Counted from the first letter of the stretch, positions 17,875 through 27,788 are shown. The stretch is DNA of 64,000 nt from Legionellaceae bacterium (GCA_018061965.1 JAGOTG010000003.1:108009-172008), one strand, 5' to 3'. Numbers and translations are program-made. The notes: generated from the sequence alone by a model not told the origin.

Positions 17875-18909
17875 TTGAACACTGTTACCATAGCGATTGA
17901 TGCAATGGGGGGCGATCACGGTTTGACTGTTGTCATTCCAGCCGCCATCCGTGCTGTAAAAAAAAATCCAAATTTGCATTTGATCTTGGTTGGCGATCAA
18001 AGCCGTATCGCATCGAGTTTGCAAAAAGCAGGCTACTCATTAACGTCTTCTCCGCAAATTTCAATCGAACACGCTCCTGAAGTGGTGGCGATGGATGAGT
18101 TGCCATCACATGCGTTGCGCAATAAAAAATTGTCTTCAATGCGCATTGCCATCAATTTGGTGCGTGATGGACGAGCTCAAGCTTGCGTCAGTGGCGGAAA
18201 TACCGGGGCTTTGATGGCTACAGCTCGTTTCGTATTGAAAACTCTCCCAGGCATCGATCGACCCGCTATTATTGCTGAGCTTCCTACAGCGCAAGGTCGT
18301 ACTCGAGTGATTGATTTGGGGGCTAATGTCGACTCCTGTGCAGAACATTTATTCCAATTTGCGGTCATGGGCTCTGCGCTGATTCAAGCACTCGATCAAA
18401 AAGCGCGACCCAAAATTGCCTTATTAAACATTGGGGTAGAAGAAATTAAAGGCAATGATCAAGTCAAACGGACGGCACATATGCTCGCGGAATGTCAATT
18501 ATTAAATTATGTTGGCTACGTGGAAGGCAATCATTTTTATACGGGCGACGTGGACTTGGTTGTTTGTGATGGCTTTGTCGGTAATGTCGCCTTGAAAGCC
18601 AGCGAAGGGTTAGCGACTTTGATGGCAACCGTTTTGAAAGAGGGTTTTCAACGGTATTGGTGGTCACGTCTGATCGGATTGCTGGCAAAACCAGCATTGT
18701 CTCATTTCAAAAAACGCATGGATCCAGCTCGTTACAATGGTGCAAGTCTTTTAGGGTTGAACGGTATTGTGGTTAAAAGTCATGGTGGGGCGAATGCGTA
18801 TGCTTTTCAATTTGCGATTGAGGGCGCTATGTTGCAAGTCAAATCAAACGTCGTTAATTTGGTGCGCGATCAAATCACTGATTTTATGAATCAAGGTTTG
18901 TTGCTGTGA
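17875..18909 (+). CDS. plsX: Phosphate acyltransferase PlsX
   Basis: This 344-residue enzyme converts acyl-ACP to acyl-phosphate, feeding PlsY in phospholipid synthesis. Family features: [11 protein letters not shown] at the start, [69 protein letters not shown] and the end GAMLQVKSN. The start codon is TTG at 17875, fixed because the conserved N-terminus begins directly there and no ATG lies upstream in frame. In the usual order fabH would follow; here fabD follows after 4 bases. Confidence 0.95.
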   Translation: MNTVTIAIDAMGGDHGLTVVIPAAIRAVKKNPNLHLILVGDQSRIASSLQKAGYSLTSSPQISIEHAPEVVAMDELPSHALRNKKLSSMRIAINLVRDGRAQACVSGGNTGALMATARFVLKTLPGIDRPAIIAELPTAQGRTRVIDLGANVDSCAEHLFQFAVMGSALIQALDQKARPKIALLNIGVEEIKGNDQVKRTAHMLAECQLLNYVGYVEGNHFYTGDVDLVVCDGFVGNVALKASEGLATLMATVLKEGFQRYWWSRLIGLLAKPALSHFKKRMDPARYNGASLLGLNGIVVKSHGGANAYAFQFAIEGAMLQVKSNVVNLVRDQITDFMNQGLLL

Positions 18910-18913
18910 TCAC

Positions 18914-19834
18914 ATGGACCAAGCAAATATGATAAATTATGCGATTGTTTTTCCGGGTCAAGGCTCGCAATTCGTTGGGATGTTGACGGATTTGGCTGAA
19001 ATCCATCCCGAAATCAAAGCAACATTTTCGGAAGTCTCTGATCATATCCATTACGACGTATGGCAAATGGTGCAGCATGGTCCTGAAGATGTTTTAAATC
19101 AAACAGAACACACACAAGTGGCCATGTTGACAGCCGATGTGGCTTTATTTCGAGTTTTACAACACCTGAAACCATTCCCTCCTAAAATGATGGCGGGGCA
19201 TAGCCTCGGAGAGTACGCAGCTTTGGTTGGTGCCGAAGTCATGTCACTTGTCGACGCTGCAAAATTGGTACAGACTCGTGGCCGATTGATGCAACAAGCC
19301 ATTCCGTTGGGTGTTGGGGCAATGGCTGCGATTGTGGGGTTGACTGATGAGCAAGTCAGGGATATCTGCCTGCAAAGCTCACAAAATAATGAGCAGGTTA
19401 CTCCCGCAAACTATAATGCCATAGGCCAAGTTGTGATTGCAGGTCATATTGCAGCAGTGCAACGTGCAATGGGTTTGGCGGAAACGCATCAAGCCAAATT
19501 GGCTAGATTAATTCCAGTTTCAGTCCCTTGTCATTGCGCACTGTTAAAGCCTGCGGCAGAAAAATTTGCAGATGCTTTGGCGCAAACGTCTATACACCTT
19601 CCCAAGGGAACGGTGATATCAAATGTAGATTTGAGTATTTATCATTCAGTAGAGCAAATTCGCGCATTGTTACAGCAGCAATTATATTCTCCAGTTCGTT
19701 GGGTAGAAACAATTCAAATGATGCAGAAAGCTGGTGTGGAGACCATTATAGAATGTGGTCCAGGCAAAGTATTGAGTGGATTGATTAAGCGGATTGATAA
19801 ATCATTAAAAGTAGAGTCTGCTGTCGATTTGTGA
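18914..19834 (+). CDS. fabD: Malonyl-CoA:ACP transacylase
   Basis: This 306-residue enzyme loads malonate on ACP. The nucleophile is S97 in AGHSLGEYAAL, the partner His is H207 in PVSVPCHCALL, and the N-terminal VFPGQGSQFVGM loop is intact. The ATG at 18914 gives a short lead-in; ATG 18929 (MINYAIVFPGQGSQ) is an alternative closer to the usual length. It lies four bases after the plsX stop. Confidence 0.95.
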   Translation: MDQANMINYAIVFPGQGSQFVGMLTDLAEIHPEIKATFSEVSDHIHYDVWQMVQHGPEDVLNQTEHTQVAMLTADVALFRVLQHLKPFPPKMMAGHSLGEYAALVGAEVMSLVDAAKLVQTRGRLMQQAIPLGVGAMAAIVGLTDEQVRDICLQSSQNNEQVTPANYNAIGQVVIAGHIAAVQRAMGLAETHQAKLARLIPVSVPCHCALLKPAAEKFADALAQTSIHLPKGTVISNVDLSIYHSVEQIRALLQQQLYSPVRWVETIQMMQKAGVETIIECGPGKVLSGLIKRIDKSLKVESAVDL

Positions 19835-19875
19835 TGCGAAAATGTCTGTTTTACTCTAAATAAAGAGGGTAGGTG

Positions 19876-20619
19876 ATGAACATAAAAGATAAAGTTGCCC
19901 TGGTAACCGGTGCAAGTCGTGGGATTGGTCAAGCCATTGCGCATACTTTGGCTTCCAGAGGGGCTTATGTGATTGGTACTGCTACCACAGCTGCAGGCGC
20001 AGAGGCCATCACAAAAATGTTAGCCACTCATTCCTTACAAGGGGAAGGGATGGTTTTAGACGTGACGCAACAAGAAGCGGTCGACCACACTATGGCATTG
20101 CTGGCTGATAAGCAAAGAAATCCTGAAATTTTAATTAACAACGCTGGTATTACTGCAGACAATTTATTATTGCGGATGACTGACGATGAATGGTTTCGAG
20201 TGATTGAAACTAATTTAAATTCCGTTTATCGTATGTGCAAAGCATGTTTAAAACCGATGTTTCGAGCTCGATGGGGCAGAATTATCAATATTGGTTCAGT
20301 GGTTGGAGCCAGCGGTAACCCAGGGCAAGTAAATTATACTGCTGCCAAAGCAGGTGTTTCTGGTTTTTCGCGCTCGCTTGCGGCTGAGATGGGCGGAAGA
20401 GGGATTACAGTCAATGTCGTCGCTCCTGGTTTTATTGATACAGAAATGACCGCGGGATTGCCTGATTTTGTGAAAGAAGAAATGCTGAAACGAATTCCTA
20501 TGAAACGTTTGGGTCAAGCTTCAGATGTAGCAGAAGTCGTTGCGTTTTTAGCATCAGATGCAGCGGCATATGTCACAGGTGAGACTATTCATGTTAATGG
20601 TGGTATGTATATGGATTAG
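19876..20619 (+). CDS. fabG: 3-oxoacyl-ACP reductase FabG
   Basis: This 247-residue short-chain dehydrogenase is NADPH-dependent. TGASRGIGQ binds the cofactor. The catalytic residues Ser (NIGSVVGASGN), Tyr and Lys (NYTAAKAGV) and Asn (INNAGIT) are present. The C-terminal APGFIDTEMT and VTGETIHVNGGMYM are typical. The ATG at 19876 is preferred over the GTG three bases earlier, with AGAGGGTAGG as ribosome site. Confidence 0.96.
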   Translation: MNIKDKVALVTGASRGIGQAIAHTLASRGAYVIGTATTAAGAEAITKMLATHSLQGEGMVLDVTQQEAVDHTMALLADKQRNPEILINNAGITADNLLLRMTDDEWFRVIETNLNSVYRMCKACLKPMFRARWGRIINIGSVVGASGNPGQVNYTAAKAGVSGFSRSLAAEMGGRGITVNVVAPGFIDTEMTAGLPDFVKEEMLKRIPMKRLGQASDVAEVVAFLASDAAAYVTGETIHVNGGMYMD

Positions 20620-20712
20620 GGACGAGGCAATAGTCCCAACACTTGTGATCAAATCATGGAGAGCGGTATACTGCTCACTAATTTTTTAAATTTTAAAGAG
20701 GATATGCAGAAT

Positions 20713-20952
20713 ATGAGTACAATAGAAGAACGAGTCCGTAAAATTGTTGTTGAACAATTAGGTGTTAAACACGAGGAGTTGACTAATGAAGCCTCGTTTG
20801 TTGACGATTTAGGCGCTGATTCTTTGGATACAGTTGAATTAGTTATGGCGCTTGAGGAAGAATTCGACACTGAAATTCCTGACGACGTGGCTGAAGGCAT
20901 TACAACGATCCAGCAAGCTATCGACTATATCAACTCTCGTAAAGAGAGCTAA
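20713..20952 (+). CDS. acpP: Acyl carrier protein
   Basis: This 79-residue acidic four-helix protein carries the phosphopantetheine on the Ser of [18 protein letters not shown]. The start at ATG 20713 (MSTIEERV) fits the family length and the AAAGAGGA ribosome site 11 bases upstream. Earlier in-frame ATGs at 20656 and 20704 would add residues that the family lacks. It lies 93 bases after fabG. Confidence 0.96.
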   Translation: MSTIEERVRKIVVEQLGVKHEELTNEASFVDDLGADSLDTVELVMALEEEFDTEIPDDVAEGITTIQQAIDYINSRKES

Positions 20953-21037
20953 TAAATCCGGTAACTACTTAATTCGCAGCAGGGTACTTCCCCGATTGAT
21001 CTGAGAAGAAAGTGGTTACTAAATTTGTATTTTCCAC

Positions 21038-21126
21038 GCCCGTCATCCTGAGTGTAGCGAAGGATCTCATATTGTGCCTAATTCAGGAGATCCTTTAAGC
21101 GACTTAGCAGCTTTCAGGATGGCGGA
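21038..21126. repeat. GTCATCCTGAG palindromic repeat between acpP and fabF
   Basis: The outer arms are GCCCGTCATCCTGA and TCAGGATGGCGGA. A second inner pair GAAGGATCTC / GAGATCCTTTAAG gives a stem-loop within the stem. It fills much of the 281-base acpP-fabF gap, so it may attenuate transcription into fabF. It belongs to the same family as 43833-43926 and the half copy at 59803. Confidence 0.65.
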
Positions 21127-21233
21127 CCTGAGGATATACCTAAATTCAAAGAAATGAACGTGAAAACGCCCGTTGCTTCGTTCGAAACAACAAGGCGAAT
21201 TGTTTCGCGTGAATATTGATTGGGAGTCTTATT

Positions 21234-22487
21234 TTGAGCAAATCTTTCTTGAAACGTCGGGTAGTAGTCACTGGCATGGGAATGGTGTCTCCAGTTGGCC
21301 TGACGGTAGCGGAATCTTGGCAGAATATTTTAAATGGAGTGAGTGGCGTAGGACCTGTAGAAGGGTTTGATACTACGGATTACTCTACAAAAATTTGGGC
21401 AAAGGTTAAAAATTTGGATGTAGAAGCTCATCTTTCAGCCAAAGAAGCCCGAAAAATGGATCCGTTTACTCAATTTGGCATGATTGCCGCACAAGAGGCG
21501 ATGAAAGACTCTGGATTGGAGATAGATGAAGCACTTTCTTTAAGAGCTGGTGTGGCTGTGGGTGCAGGAATTGGCGGTATTCAAACGATTACCAACAATT
21601 TTGAACGTTTGACCCAAGGCGGTCCACGTAAAGTCTCTCCCTTTTTTATCCCAGCTGGCATCATCAATATGTTAGCAGGTCAAATTTCGATTAGACATAA
21701 TTTGAAGGGCCCCAATATTGCAGTCGTTACGGCTTGCACAACAGGCACGCACAATATTGGTTTGGCTGCGCGGATGATTGCTTTTGGTGATGCAGATGTG
21801 ATGGTGTCTGGTGGTGCAGAAATGACGAACTTACCCTTATGTCTTGCAGGCTTCTCAGCAGTGCGCTCGTTATCAAAACGCAACGATGAACCTGAAAAGG
21901 CATCACGGCCTTGGGATCGAGATCGGGATGGTTTTGTGATGGGTGAGGGTGCTGGGATCTTAATTCTTGAGGAATATGAGCATGCAAAAGCACGCAATGC
22001 GCGGATTTATGCTGAACTAGTTGGATTCGGTATGTCAGCTGATGCTTATCATATTACCGCACCTGACGAAGATGCTGATGGTGCGACGCGCTGTTTACTA
22101 GCAACTTTAGCTGATGCAGATGTGGAGCCGACTGTGGTGGATTATATCAATGCGCATGGCACGTCTACACATTTGAATGATATCAATGAAGCCAAGGCGA
22201 TTAAACGCGTATTTGGGGATCATGCTTATCAATTGGCTGTCAGTTCAACCAAATCTATGACAGGCCATCTTTTAGGTGCTGCCGGAGCGGTTGAAGCTAT
22301 TTTTTCTGTCCTCGCGATTCGGGATCAGGTTGCACCACCTACTATGAATTTGGATAATCCAGATGAAGGCTGTGACTTAAATTTTGTCCCTTATAAACCA
22401 CAATACCGGCCCATCGAGTATGTATTGAGCAATTCACTGGGATTTGGTGGAACTAACGGTAGTTTGTTGTTTAAGCGTTTAGCATAG
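21234..22487 (+). CDS. fabF: 3-oxoacyl-ACP synthase II
   Basis: This 417-residue condensing enzyme has the catalytic triad Cys in VTACTTGTHNIG, His in NAHGTSTHLND and His in STKSMTGHLLGAAGAVEA. The C-terminal SNSLGFGGTNGSL is typical. The start is TTG at 21234 (LSKSFLKRRVVVTGMG), with TGGGAGT 8 bases upstream. The TTG at 21216 has no ribosome site. With fabH absent nearby, initiation must be done elsewhere or by this enzyme's relatives. Confidence 0.95.
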   Translation: MSKSFLKRRVVVTGMGMVSPVGLTVAESWQNILNGVSGVGPVEGFDTTDYSTKIWAKVKNLDVEAHLSAKEARKMDPFTQFGMIAAQEAMKDSGLEIDEALSLRAGVAVGAGIGGIQTITNNFERLTQGGPRKVSPFFIPAGIINMLAGQISIRHNLKGPNIAVVTACTTGTHNIGLAARMIAFGDADVMVSGGAEMTNLPLCLAGFSAVRSLSKRNDEPEKASRPWDRDRDGFVMGEGAGILILEEYEHAKARNARIYAELVGFGMSADAYHITAPDEDADGATRCLLATLADADVEPTVVDYINAHGTSTHLNDINEAKAIKRVFGDHAYQLAVSSTKSMTGHLLGAAGAVEAIFSVLAIRDQVAPPTMNLDNPDEGCDLNFVPYKPQYRPIEYVLSNSLGFGGTNGSLLFKRLA

Positions 22488-23489
22488 ATGCTGCCACAGG
22501 GTCGACGTCACATCAGTATCATTATTTATGGACTGGCTTTATTGGGTGTGATGGCGACTCTGTTTGGTTTAGAATTATACCGCATTATTTATAGACCTAT
22601 CTCCATTCAAAACAATGAATCTGTCATTATTCGAGTAGAAAAATCAACGACGGCACAGGCTTTAGTGCGGACTATGCATGCCCAAGGCTGGGTAGGGTCA
22701 GTTAGACTCTGGACCTATTTGATCCGTTTGGAAGGCTTGTCTACCAAATTACGGTCAGGTATTTATCAAGTGCAGGCAGGTGAGTCGGCCCAACATTTGT
22801 TGCAACGGATTGTAGCAGGGGATGTGTTGCACAAATCCTTTATGATTCGTCCGGGCACGACCGCCAGTCAGATTAGCCAAGACTTACAGACGGCACCGTA
22901 TTTAGACTATCAAGCCTCTGATTGGTCTGATCTGGATAGCCAACATAGCGCCCCAGAAGGCCTATTACTTGCAGATACCTATGTTTACGATGCAGGATCC
23001 AGCGGACAGACATTGTTGCGTCGTGCGCATAAACAATTAGAAAATGTACTGACTCAGGCTTGGCAAAATCGTAATCCGGCTTTACCCTATCAAAATCCCT
23101 ATGAACTCTTGATTGCGGCCTCTATTTTGGAAAAAGAAGCTGCTTTGCCGGCAGAACGACGTTTGATTTCGGGTGTGATTATGAATCGCTTGAAAATACA
23201 TATGGTTTTACAAATGGATCCGACCGTGATTTATGCATTAGGCGATGGATATGCTGGTAAATTGACGCATCAACAGATGATGGTGGACTCTCCTTACAAC
23301 ACCTATCGCTACAAGGGATTGCCCCCCACACCGATTGCCATGGTGTCGATCGATGCCATTGATGCAGCCAGTCATCCGGAGATCTCTGCGTATTTGTATT
23401 TTGTAGCTAAGGGAGATGGAACGCATGTGTTTCATACAAAATATGCAGAACATCTTGAAGCAATTAAGCAATATATGAGAAAAAAATGA
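22488..23489 (+). CDS. mltG: Endolytic transglycosylase MltG (YceG)
   Basis: This 333-residue inner-membrane enzyme cuts nascent glycan strands and so sets their length. A single N-terminal membrane helix (about 9-28) is followed by a LysM-like subdomain and the YceG core. The catalytic Glu is in the AASILEKEA segment. MDPTVIYALG and SPYNTYRYKGLPPTPI are diagnostic. It starts at the base after the fabF stop. The pabC gene that often separates fabF from mltG is missing. Confidence 0.94.
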   Translation: MLPQGRRHISIIIYGLALLGVMATLFGLELYRIIYRPISIQNNESVIIRVEKSTTAQALVRTMHAQGWVGSVRLWTYLIRLEGLSTKLRSGIYQVQAGESAQHLLQRIVAGDVLHKSFMIRPGTTASQISQDLQTAPYLDYQASDWSDLDSQHSAPEGLLLADTYVYDAGSSGQTLLRRAHKQLENVLTQAWQNRNPALPYQNPYELLIAASILEKEAALPAERRLISGVIMNRLKIHMVLQMDPTVIYALGDGYAGKLTHQQMMVDSPYNTYRYKGLPPTPIAMVSIDAIDAASHPEISAYLYFVAKGDGTHVFHTKYAEHLEAIKQYMRKK

Positions 23490-24130
23490 TGAATCGTGGG
23501 CGATTATTGGTGGTTGAGGGATTGGAAGGGGCTGGGAAATCTACGGCTATTCTTTTCTTAAAGAGCCTATTGCAGGCAGAAGGGATTCCCGTACTCACCA
23601 TACGTGAGCCAGGTGGAACTGTAGTAGGAGAAGCTGTTCGTCATTTGCTAAAGCATGCTGATCATGAGCATCCCCTCGATCCCAGGGCTGAATTATTGTT
23701 ATTTTATGCAGCACGCGTGCAATTACTTGAATCGGTGGTCAAACCTGCTTTGCAACAAGGTACCTGGGTGTTGGCTGATCGCTGTGAGTTGTCCAGTTTT
23801 GCTTATCAAGGGGGTGGCCGTGAGATTCCACTTGAGATTTTAAATCAATTGTCGACCTTATGTGTGGGCGATATGCAGCCTGATTTATTATTCTATTTGG
23901 ATATTTCACCGGAGATCGGTATGCAGCGCGCGCAGACGCGCGGTACATTAGATAGAATTGAACAAGAGCCTTTGTCTTTTTTCCAGACCGTTCACGCAGC
24001 GTATCAGGTTTCTATCAAACGGTTTGAGTCGGTTGCAGTGATTGATGCGAGTCAAGCCATGTCTCAGGTTGAAGCAGCATTGAAACAGGCGTTTCGACAT
24101 TATTGGGAGTCACTACATGGCCGGTCGTAG
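23486..24130 (+). CDS. tmk: Thymidylate kinase
   Basis: This 214-residue enzyme phosphorylates dTMP to dTDP. It has the P-loop EGLEGAGKST, DRCELSSFAYQGGGR (DRx motif and substrate site) and the lid region AQTRGTLDRIEQE. The start overlaps the mltG stop (ATGATG; 23486 or 23489). It overlaps holB by 14 bases. Confidence 0.95.
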   Translation: MMNRGRLLVVEGLEGAGKSTAILFLKSLLQAEGIPVLTIREPGGTVVGEAVRHLLKHADHEHPLDPRAELLLFYAARVQLLESVVKPALQQGTWVLADRCELSSFAYQGGGREIPLEILNQLSTLCVGDMQPDLLFYLDISPEIGMQRAQTRGTLDRIEQEPLSFFQTVHAAYQVSIKRFESVAVIDASQAMSQVEAALKQAFRHYWESLHGRS

Positions 24131-25046
24131 TTTGATTCAGGTGTTGCCAGATGCAAAAATTTGGTCACAAATGACCAGGATGCGTACCCAGGGGCGTATG
24201 TTGCAAGCGGGTTTAGTCATCGTGCCTCCAGCGCTGCACTTAGAGCCTTTTTTAGATCGTATGTTGGCTCACATTGTCTGTTTGGATACGCATGCTCCTT
24301 GCGGATCTTGTCGCATGTGTTTGAAAGTTTTGAGTGATAGTCACCCTGATATTTATCGGGTCCAGCCGGAAAATCCTACGGGAGCTATCAAAATTGAGCA
24401 AATTCGAGAGCTGCAGTCGGTGGCTTATCAGACACCGCAATTAGGTGACCGCCAGATTTTGTTGATTTATCCGGTAGAAGCTATGAATCAGGCGGCAGCT
24501 TCTGCATTGTTAAAAATACTCGAAGAACCTACTGCTTCGACCATGTTTATTTTAGTGACAGCCAATCCCAGTTTGCTATTACCAACTATCGTAAGTCGCT
24601 GCCAACAAATTATTGTGCAGCCGGAAGCATGCAATGGTGATCCCTTGTCTCTCGGCAAAACCTATCCTGAGGCTTCATCGCGGGGAAAGTTGTATGCACA
24701 ACGTTTAGATATATTTGAGCGGTTGGATGCTTTGTTGGCTAAGCGCCTATCACCTTGTGATTTAGCGCAACAGTGGTCTGATTACCCTATCCAGGATATG
24801 CTCTGGTTTTTTACTGCAGTCTTGACCAAGTTAATTCAGCTGCGGTTATTGCCCGTTGCTGCACTAGAAAAAGAGTATCAAGCTTATGCAGTGTTCTCTC
24901 ATTTATGGCGTCCAGAATATTTGTATGCTCAATTGGATAGTATTTATGCTATTCTGAGCCAATTACAGCATAATATTAATTTGAACACCACGCTGGTTTG
25001 GGAACGTATTTTGTTGGATTTTCTTGAGGATTATTCAAGATGTTGA
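24117..25046 (+). CDS. holB: DNA polymerase III delta' subunit
   Basis: This 309-residue clamp-loader subunit has the zinc-binding cysteines in CGSCRMC with the preceding C (LDTHAPCGSCRMCLK), the EQIREL region, and EAMNQAAASALLKILEEP, which is the classic delta'/DnaX motif. As usual for delta', there is no functional Walker A. It overlaps tmk upstream and tatD downstream (7 bases). Confidence 0.93.
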   Translation: MAGRSLIQVLPDAKIWSQMTRMRTQGRMLQAGLVIVPPALHLEPFLDRMLAHIVCLDTHAPCGSCRMCLKVLSDSHPDIYRVQPENPTGAIKIEQIRELQSVAYQTPQLGDRQILLIYPVEAMNQAAASALLKILEEPTASTMFILVTANPSLLLPTIVSRCQQIIVQPEACNGDPLSLGKTYPEASSRGKLYAQRLDIFERLDALLAKRLSPCDLAQQWSDYPIQDMLWFFTAVLTKLIQLRLLPVAALEKEYQAYAVFSHLWRPEYLYAQLDSIYAILSQLQHNINLNTTLVWERILLDFLEDYSRC

Positions 25047-25825
25047 TTGATTCGCATTGTCATTTAAATATGTTGGATTTAACTGATTTCGACCAAGATT
25101 TGCAAAAAGTTATTGCGCAGGCGCGTGCCAATGATGTGAGCCGGATGTTGACGGTGTGCGTGACGTTGGAGGATTTACCAAAAATCGAAGCCATTGCTGA
25201 GCAATTTCCAGAAGTGTATACCTCAGTAGGTGTGCATCCCAATGAAAAAACTCCTAATGAACCCGATACTAATGATTTGGTTCGCCTTGCAGCTTATCAG
25301 GCATGTATTGCGATTGGAGAAACGGGTTTAGACTATTTTCGGATTGAATCTGAGGCAGAACAAGCACAGCAACAACAGCGATTTCGTAACCACATCCGCG
25401 CGGCACTGGCCGCTCAGAAACCGTTGATTATCCATACGCGTCAAGCCAGTGCAGATACGATACGCATCATGCAAGAAGAAAAAGCCCAAGACATTGGGGG
25501 TGTCATGCATTGTTTTACAGAGGATTGGACAGTTGCGCAGCAAGCTTTGGACCTCAATTTTTATATTTCATTTTCGGGTATCCTTACCTTTAAATCAGCC
25601 ATAGATTTACAAGAGACCGCCAAAAAGGTTCCTGTAGATCGCATGTTAATTGAGACTGATTCGCCGTATTTGGCACCGGTCCCATTTCGGGGAAAACAAA
25701 ATCATCCTGCATTGGTGAAAGAGGTGGCTATGGCATTGGCGACCTTGCGTGGTATGACTTATGCAGAGATTGCGACTGCAACCACCGCTAATTTTTACCG
25801 TTGTTTTAGAGTGACACCCACATGA
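25040..25825 (+). CDS. tatD: TatD-family metal-dependent deoxyribonuclease
   Basis: This 261-residue TIM-barrel hydrolase has metal ligands in IDSHCHLNM, the GETGLDYFR Glu, IHTRQA, HCFTEDW and ETDSPYLAPVP. It corresponds to YcfH, the paralogue that normally follows holB. The family acts in DNA repair/turnover with 3'-5' exonuclease activity. The start overlaps the holB end, and it overlaps anmK by 4 bases. Confidence 0.92.
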   Translation: MLIDSHCHLNMLDLTDFDQDLQKVIAQARANDVSRMLTVCVTLEDLPKIEAIAEQFPEVYTSVGVHPNEKTPNEPDTNDLVRLAAYQACIAIGETGLDYFRIESEAEQAQQQQRFRNHIRAALAAQKPLIIHTRQASADTIRIMQEEKAQDIGGVMHCFTEDWTVAQQALDLNFYISFSGILTFKSAIDLQETAKKVPVDRMLIETDSPYLAPVPFRGKQNHPALVKEVAMALATLRGMTYAEIATATTANFYRCFRVTPT

Positions 25826-26910
25826 GTATTTATTTAGGTTTGATGTCAGGCACCAGTATGGATGGCATTGATGCAGCGTTGGTTGATGTTGAAACCCATC
25901 GTTTGTTGGGGGGTTTAACCAAACCGTATTCGCCACAAATCACCGCTCAGCTCCAAGCACTGATGACGGGTACAACGACTACGCTTGCAGACATTTGGCA
26001 ATTGAATACTGTGCTCGGCAAGGAGTTTGCAGGTGCTGCGAATACTTTAATACAACAATATAAGATGGATCCCAAGGCAATCACCGCGATTGGTAGTCAT
26101 GGGCAAACGATTCGCCATGATCCTGTGGCTTCTATTCCTTACACGATTCAATTGGGTTGCCCACATACTATCGCAGAATTAACCGGTATTACCGTTGTGG
26201 CTGATTTTAGAACGCGGGATATGGTGGTAGGGGGACAAGGGGCACCTTTTGCACCGTTGTATCATCAGGCGATATTAGGTCATTCTCAGGACTCAGTGGC
26301 GGTTGTGAATGTGGGTGGCATTGCAAATATTACTTTTTTATCCCCACAAACGCCTACCTATGGTTATGATGTGGGGCCGGGCAATTGTTTGATGGATGCG
26401 TGGATTCAGACGCAGTTAGGGGAAAAATATGATCACAATGGTGCCTATGCAGCAGAAGGAACTGTGATCCCAGAATTATTGCGTGCTTTATTAGCGGATG
26501 CATATTTTCAATCGCCCTTTCCTAAAAGTGTTTGTAAATCGTATTTTTCTCCAGAATGGTTGCAAGCCAAGCTCCAGCCTGGATATGCCCCCAAAGATGT
26601 TCAAGCGACGTTGCTGGCCCTCAGCGCGCAAACGATTGCACACGCGATTGATGCAAGTTCTGCTCATGTGAAACGCTTAGCCTTGTGCGGCGGCGGGGCG
26701 CATAATCAGGCTTTACTGAATGGTATTCAAACTTTGTTGCCGAAGATTGCAGTGTGCAGTAGCCAAGATTTACGGATTGATCCCGATTTTCTAGAAGCGA
26801 TGCTGTTTGCTTGGTTGGCGCATCAAGCGTTAATCGGCACGCATTTGGATCTGAGTCATATTACTGGTTCTAGAAAGCCAGTCATTTTGGGTGCAATTTA
26901 TCGCGCTTAA
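25822..26910 (+). CDS. anmK: Anhydro-N-acetylmuramic acid kinase
   Basis: This 362-residue enzyme opens and phosphorylates 1,6-anhydro-MurNAc in peptidoglycan recycling. It has GLMSGTSMDGIDAALVD at the start, GSHGQTIRHDP, VADFRTRDMVVGGQGAPFAP, NVGGIANITFL, YDVGPGNCLMDAW and LCGGGAHNQALL. It takes the product of lytic transglycosylases such as MltG and MltA, both encoded in this window. It is the last gene of the cluster; 218 bases without an evident gene follow. Confidence 0.95.
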   Translation: MSIYLGLMSGTSMDGIDAALVDVETHRLLGGLTKPYSPQITAQLQALMTGTTTTLADIWQLNTVLGKEFAGAANTLIQQYKMDPKAITAIGSHGQTIRHDPVASIPYTIQLGCPHTIAELTGITVVADFRTRDMVVGGQGAPFAPLYHQAILGHSQDSVAVVNVGGIANITFLSPQTPTYGYDVGPGNCLMDAWIQTQLGEKYDHNGAYAAEGTVIPELLRALLADAYFQSPFPKSVCKSYFSPEWLQAKLQPGYAPKDVQATLLALSAQTIAHAIDASSAHVKRLALCGGGAHNQALLNGIQTLLPKIAVCSSQDLRIDPDFLEAMLFAWLAHQALIGTHLDLSHITGSRKPVILGAIYRA

Positions 26911-27128
26911 TGTTGACGATCCTTGCGCACATGAGTTTTCGGTTTTGTAGCATCCCATCTATGGTTCATATCGAGTGTTAAAAACTAAAGCACGTCACTT
27001 TGAGCTGAGGAATGCGGTTTATTGGTGTTCTATTTGTGTAAAATTTGTTTCTTAGCTTTAATTTGAGATCATATTGAAAGATAATAATCCAGGCACGATA
27101 AAGAACCAATCATAGTTTATCCGAGTTT

Positions 27129-27719
27129 ATGCCTGTTACGATGAGTGAAAAAGCAATCGTTAGGCAAAGAGAGGGTGAGGACTGTCTTGATGAGCAAGAT
27201 TATGCTGTTGATGAAGAATCTACAGTACCTAGAAAAGGTTTGAGCAAAGTATTGCTCGAATTAATGGGCGATATCACTGCTCAATTCCAACAAAGAGGTA
27301 TTAAATTACTCAACATCGGTATTACTTCTTGGGATTATGAAGATAAGGCTCTGGGCCATGAAGTGGGTCAAGGAGCGGTGCTTGAAGCGCAAGTGCGGTC
27401 TAGAATCATGGCTGCGAATCAGGCTGCGAAAGTAAAAGGCATCGAAGCTACTGCAGAATCCAATGCGCAACGCACGATTGCTGAAGGTAAGGCTGCTGCT
27501 ATTGAAACTGTAGGTAATGCTTATCGTGAGCTTGCAGACTCGATGAAAGACAATCCACTTGCTTTTCAATTGTATCAAACCCAACAACAAGTTCAGATGT
27601 TGGCGCATGGCAATAACCCGCATATTATTTTTCAGGTGGGTGATAGTAAATCAAACTCTGTATTGACTATGCCGTTGGTCATTGGGGATGGAGAAAGTAG
27701 ACAGCTAGGAGCACGCTAG
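27129..27719 (+). CDS. SPFH/band-7-like C-terminal fragment
   Basis: This 196-residue soluble protein has a middle part that looks like the end of an SPFH (prohibitin/flotillin) domain and its Ala/Glu-rich coiled coil: FQQRGIKLLNIGITSWD, then AAKVKGIEATAESNAQRT and IAEGKAAAIETVGNAYREL. The N-terminal membrane hairpin and first half of the SPFH fold are missing, replaced by an acidic ~40-residue lead (EGEDCLDEQDYAVDEES). It may be a truncated relic or a specialised soluble form. There is no clear ribosome site ahead of 27129; ATG 27141 is an alternative. Confidence 0.5.
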   Translation: MPVTMSEKAIVRQREGEDCLDEQDYAVDEESTVPRKGLSKVLLELMGDITAQFQQRGIKLLNIGITSWDYEDKALGHEVGQGAVLEAQVRSRIMAANQAAKVKGIEATAESNAQRTIAEGKAAAIETVGNAYRELADSMKDNPLAFQLYQTQQQVQMLAHGNNPHIIFQVGDSKSNSVLTMPLVIGDGESRQLGAR

Positions 27720-27788
27720 TCTCATTGTCTGTTGCCCAAGATGGGCAAGTGTATAGTAGCAACTGTATTTCAAGACAGTTGCTACGAT

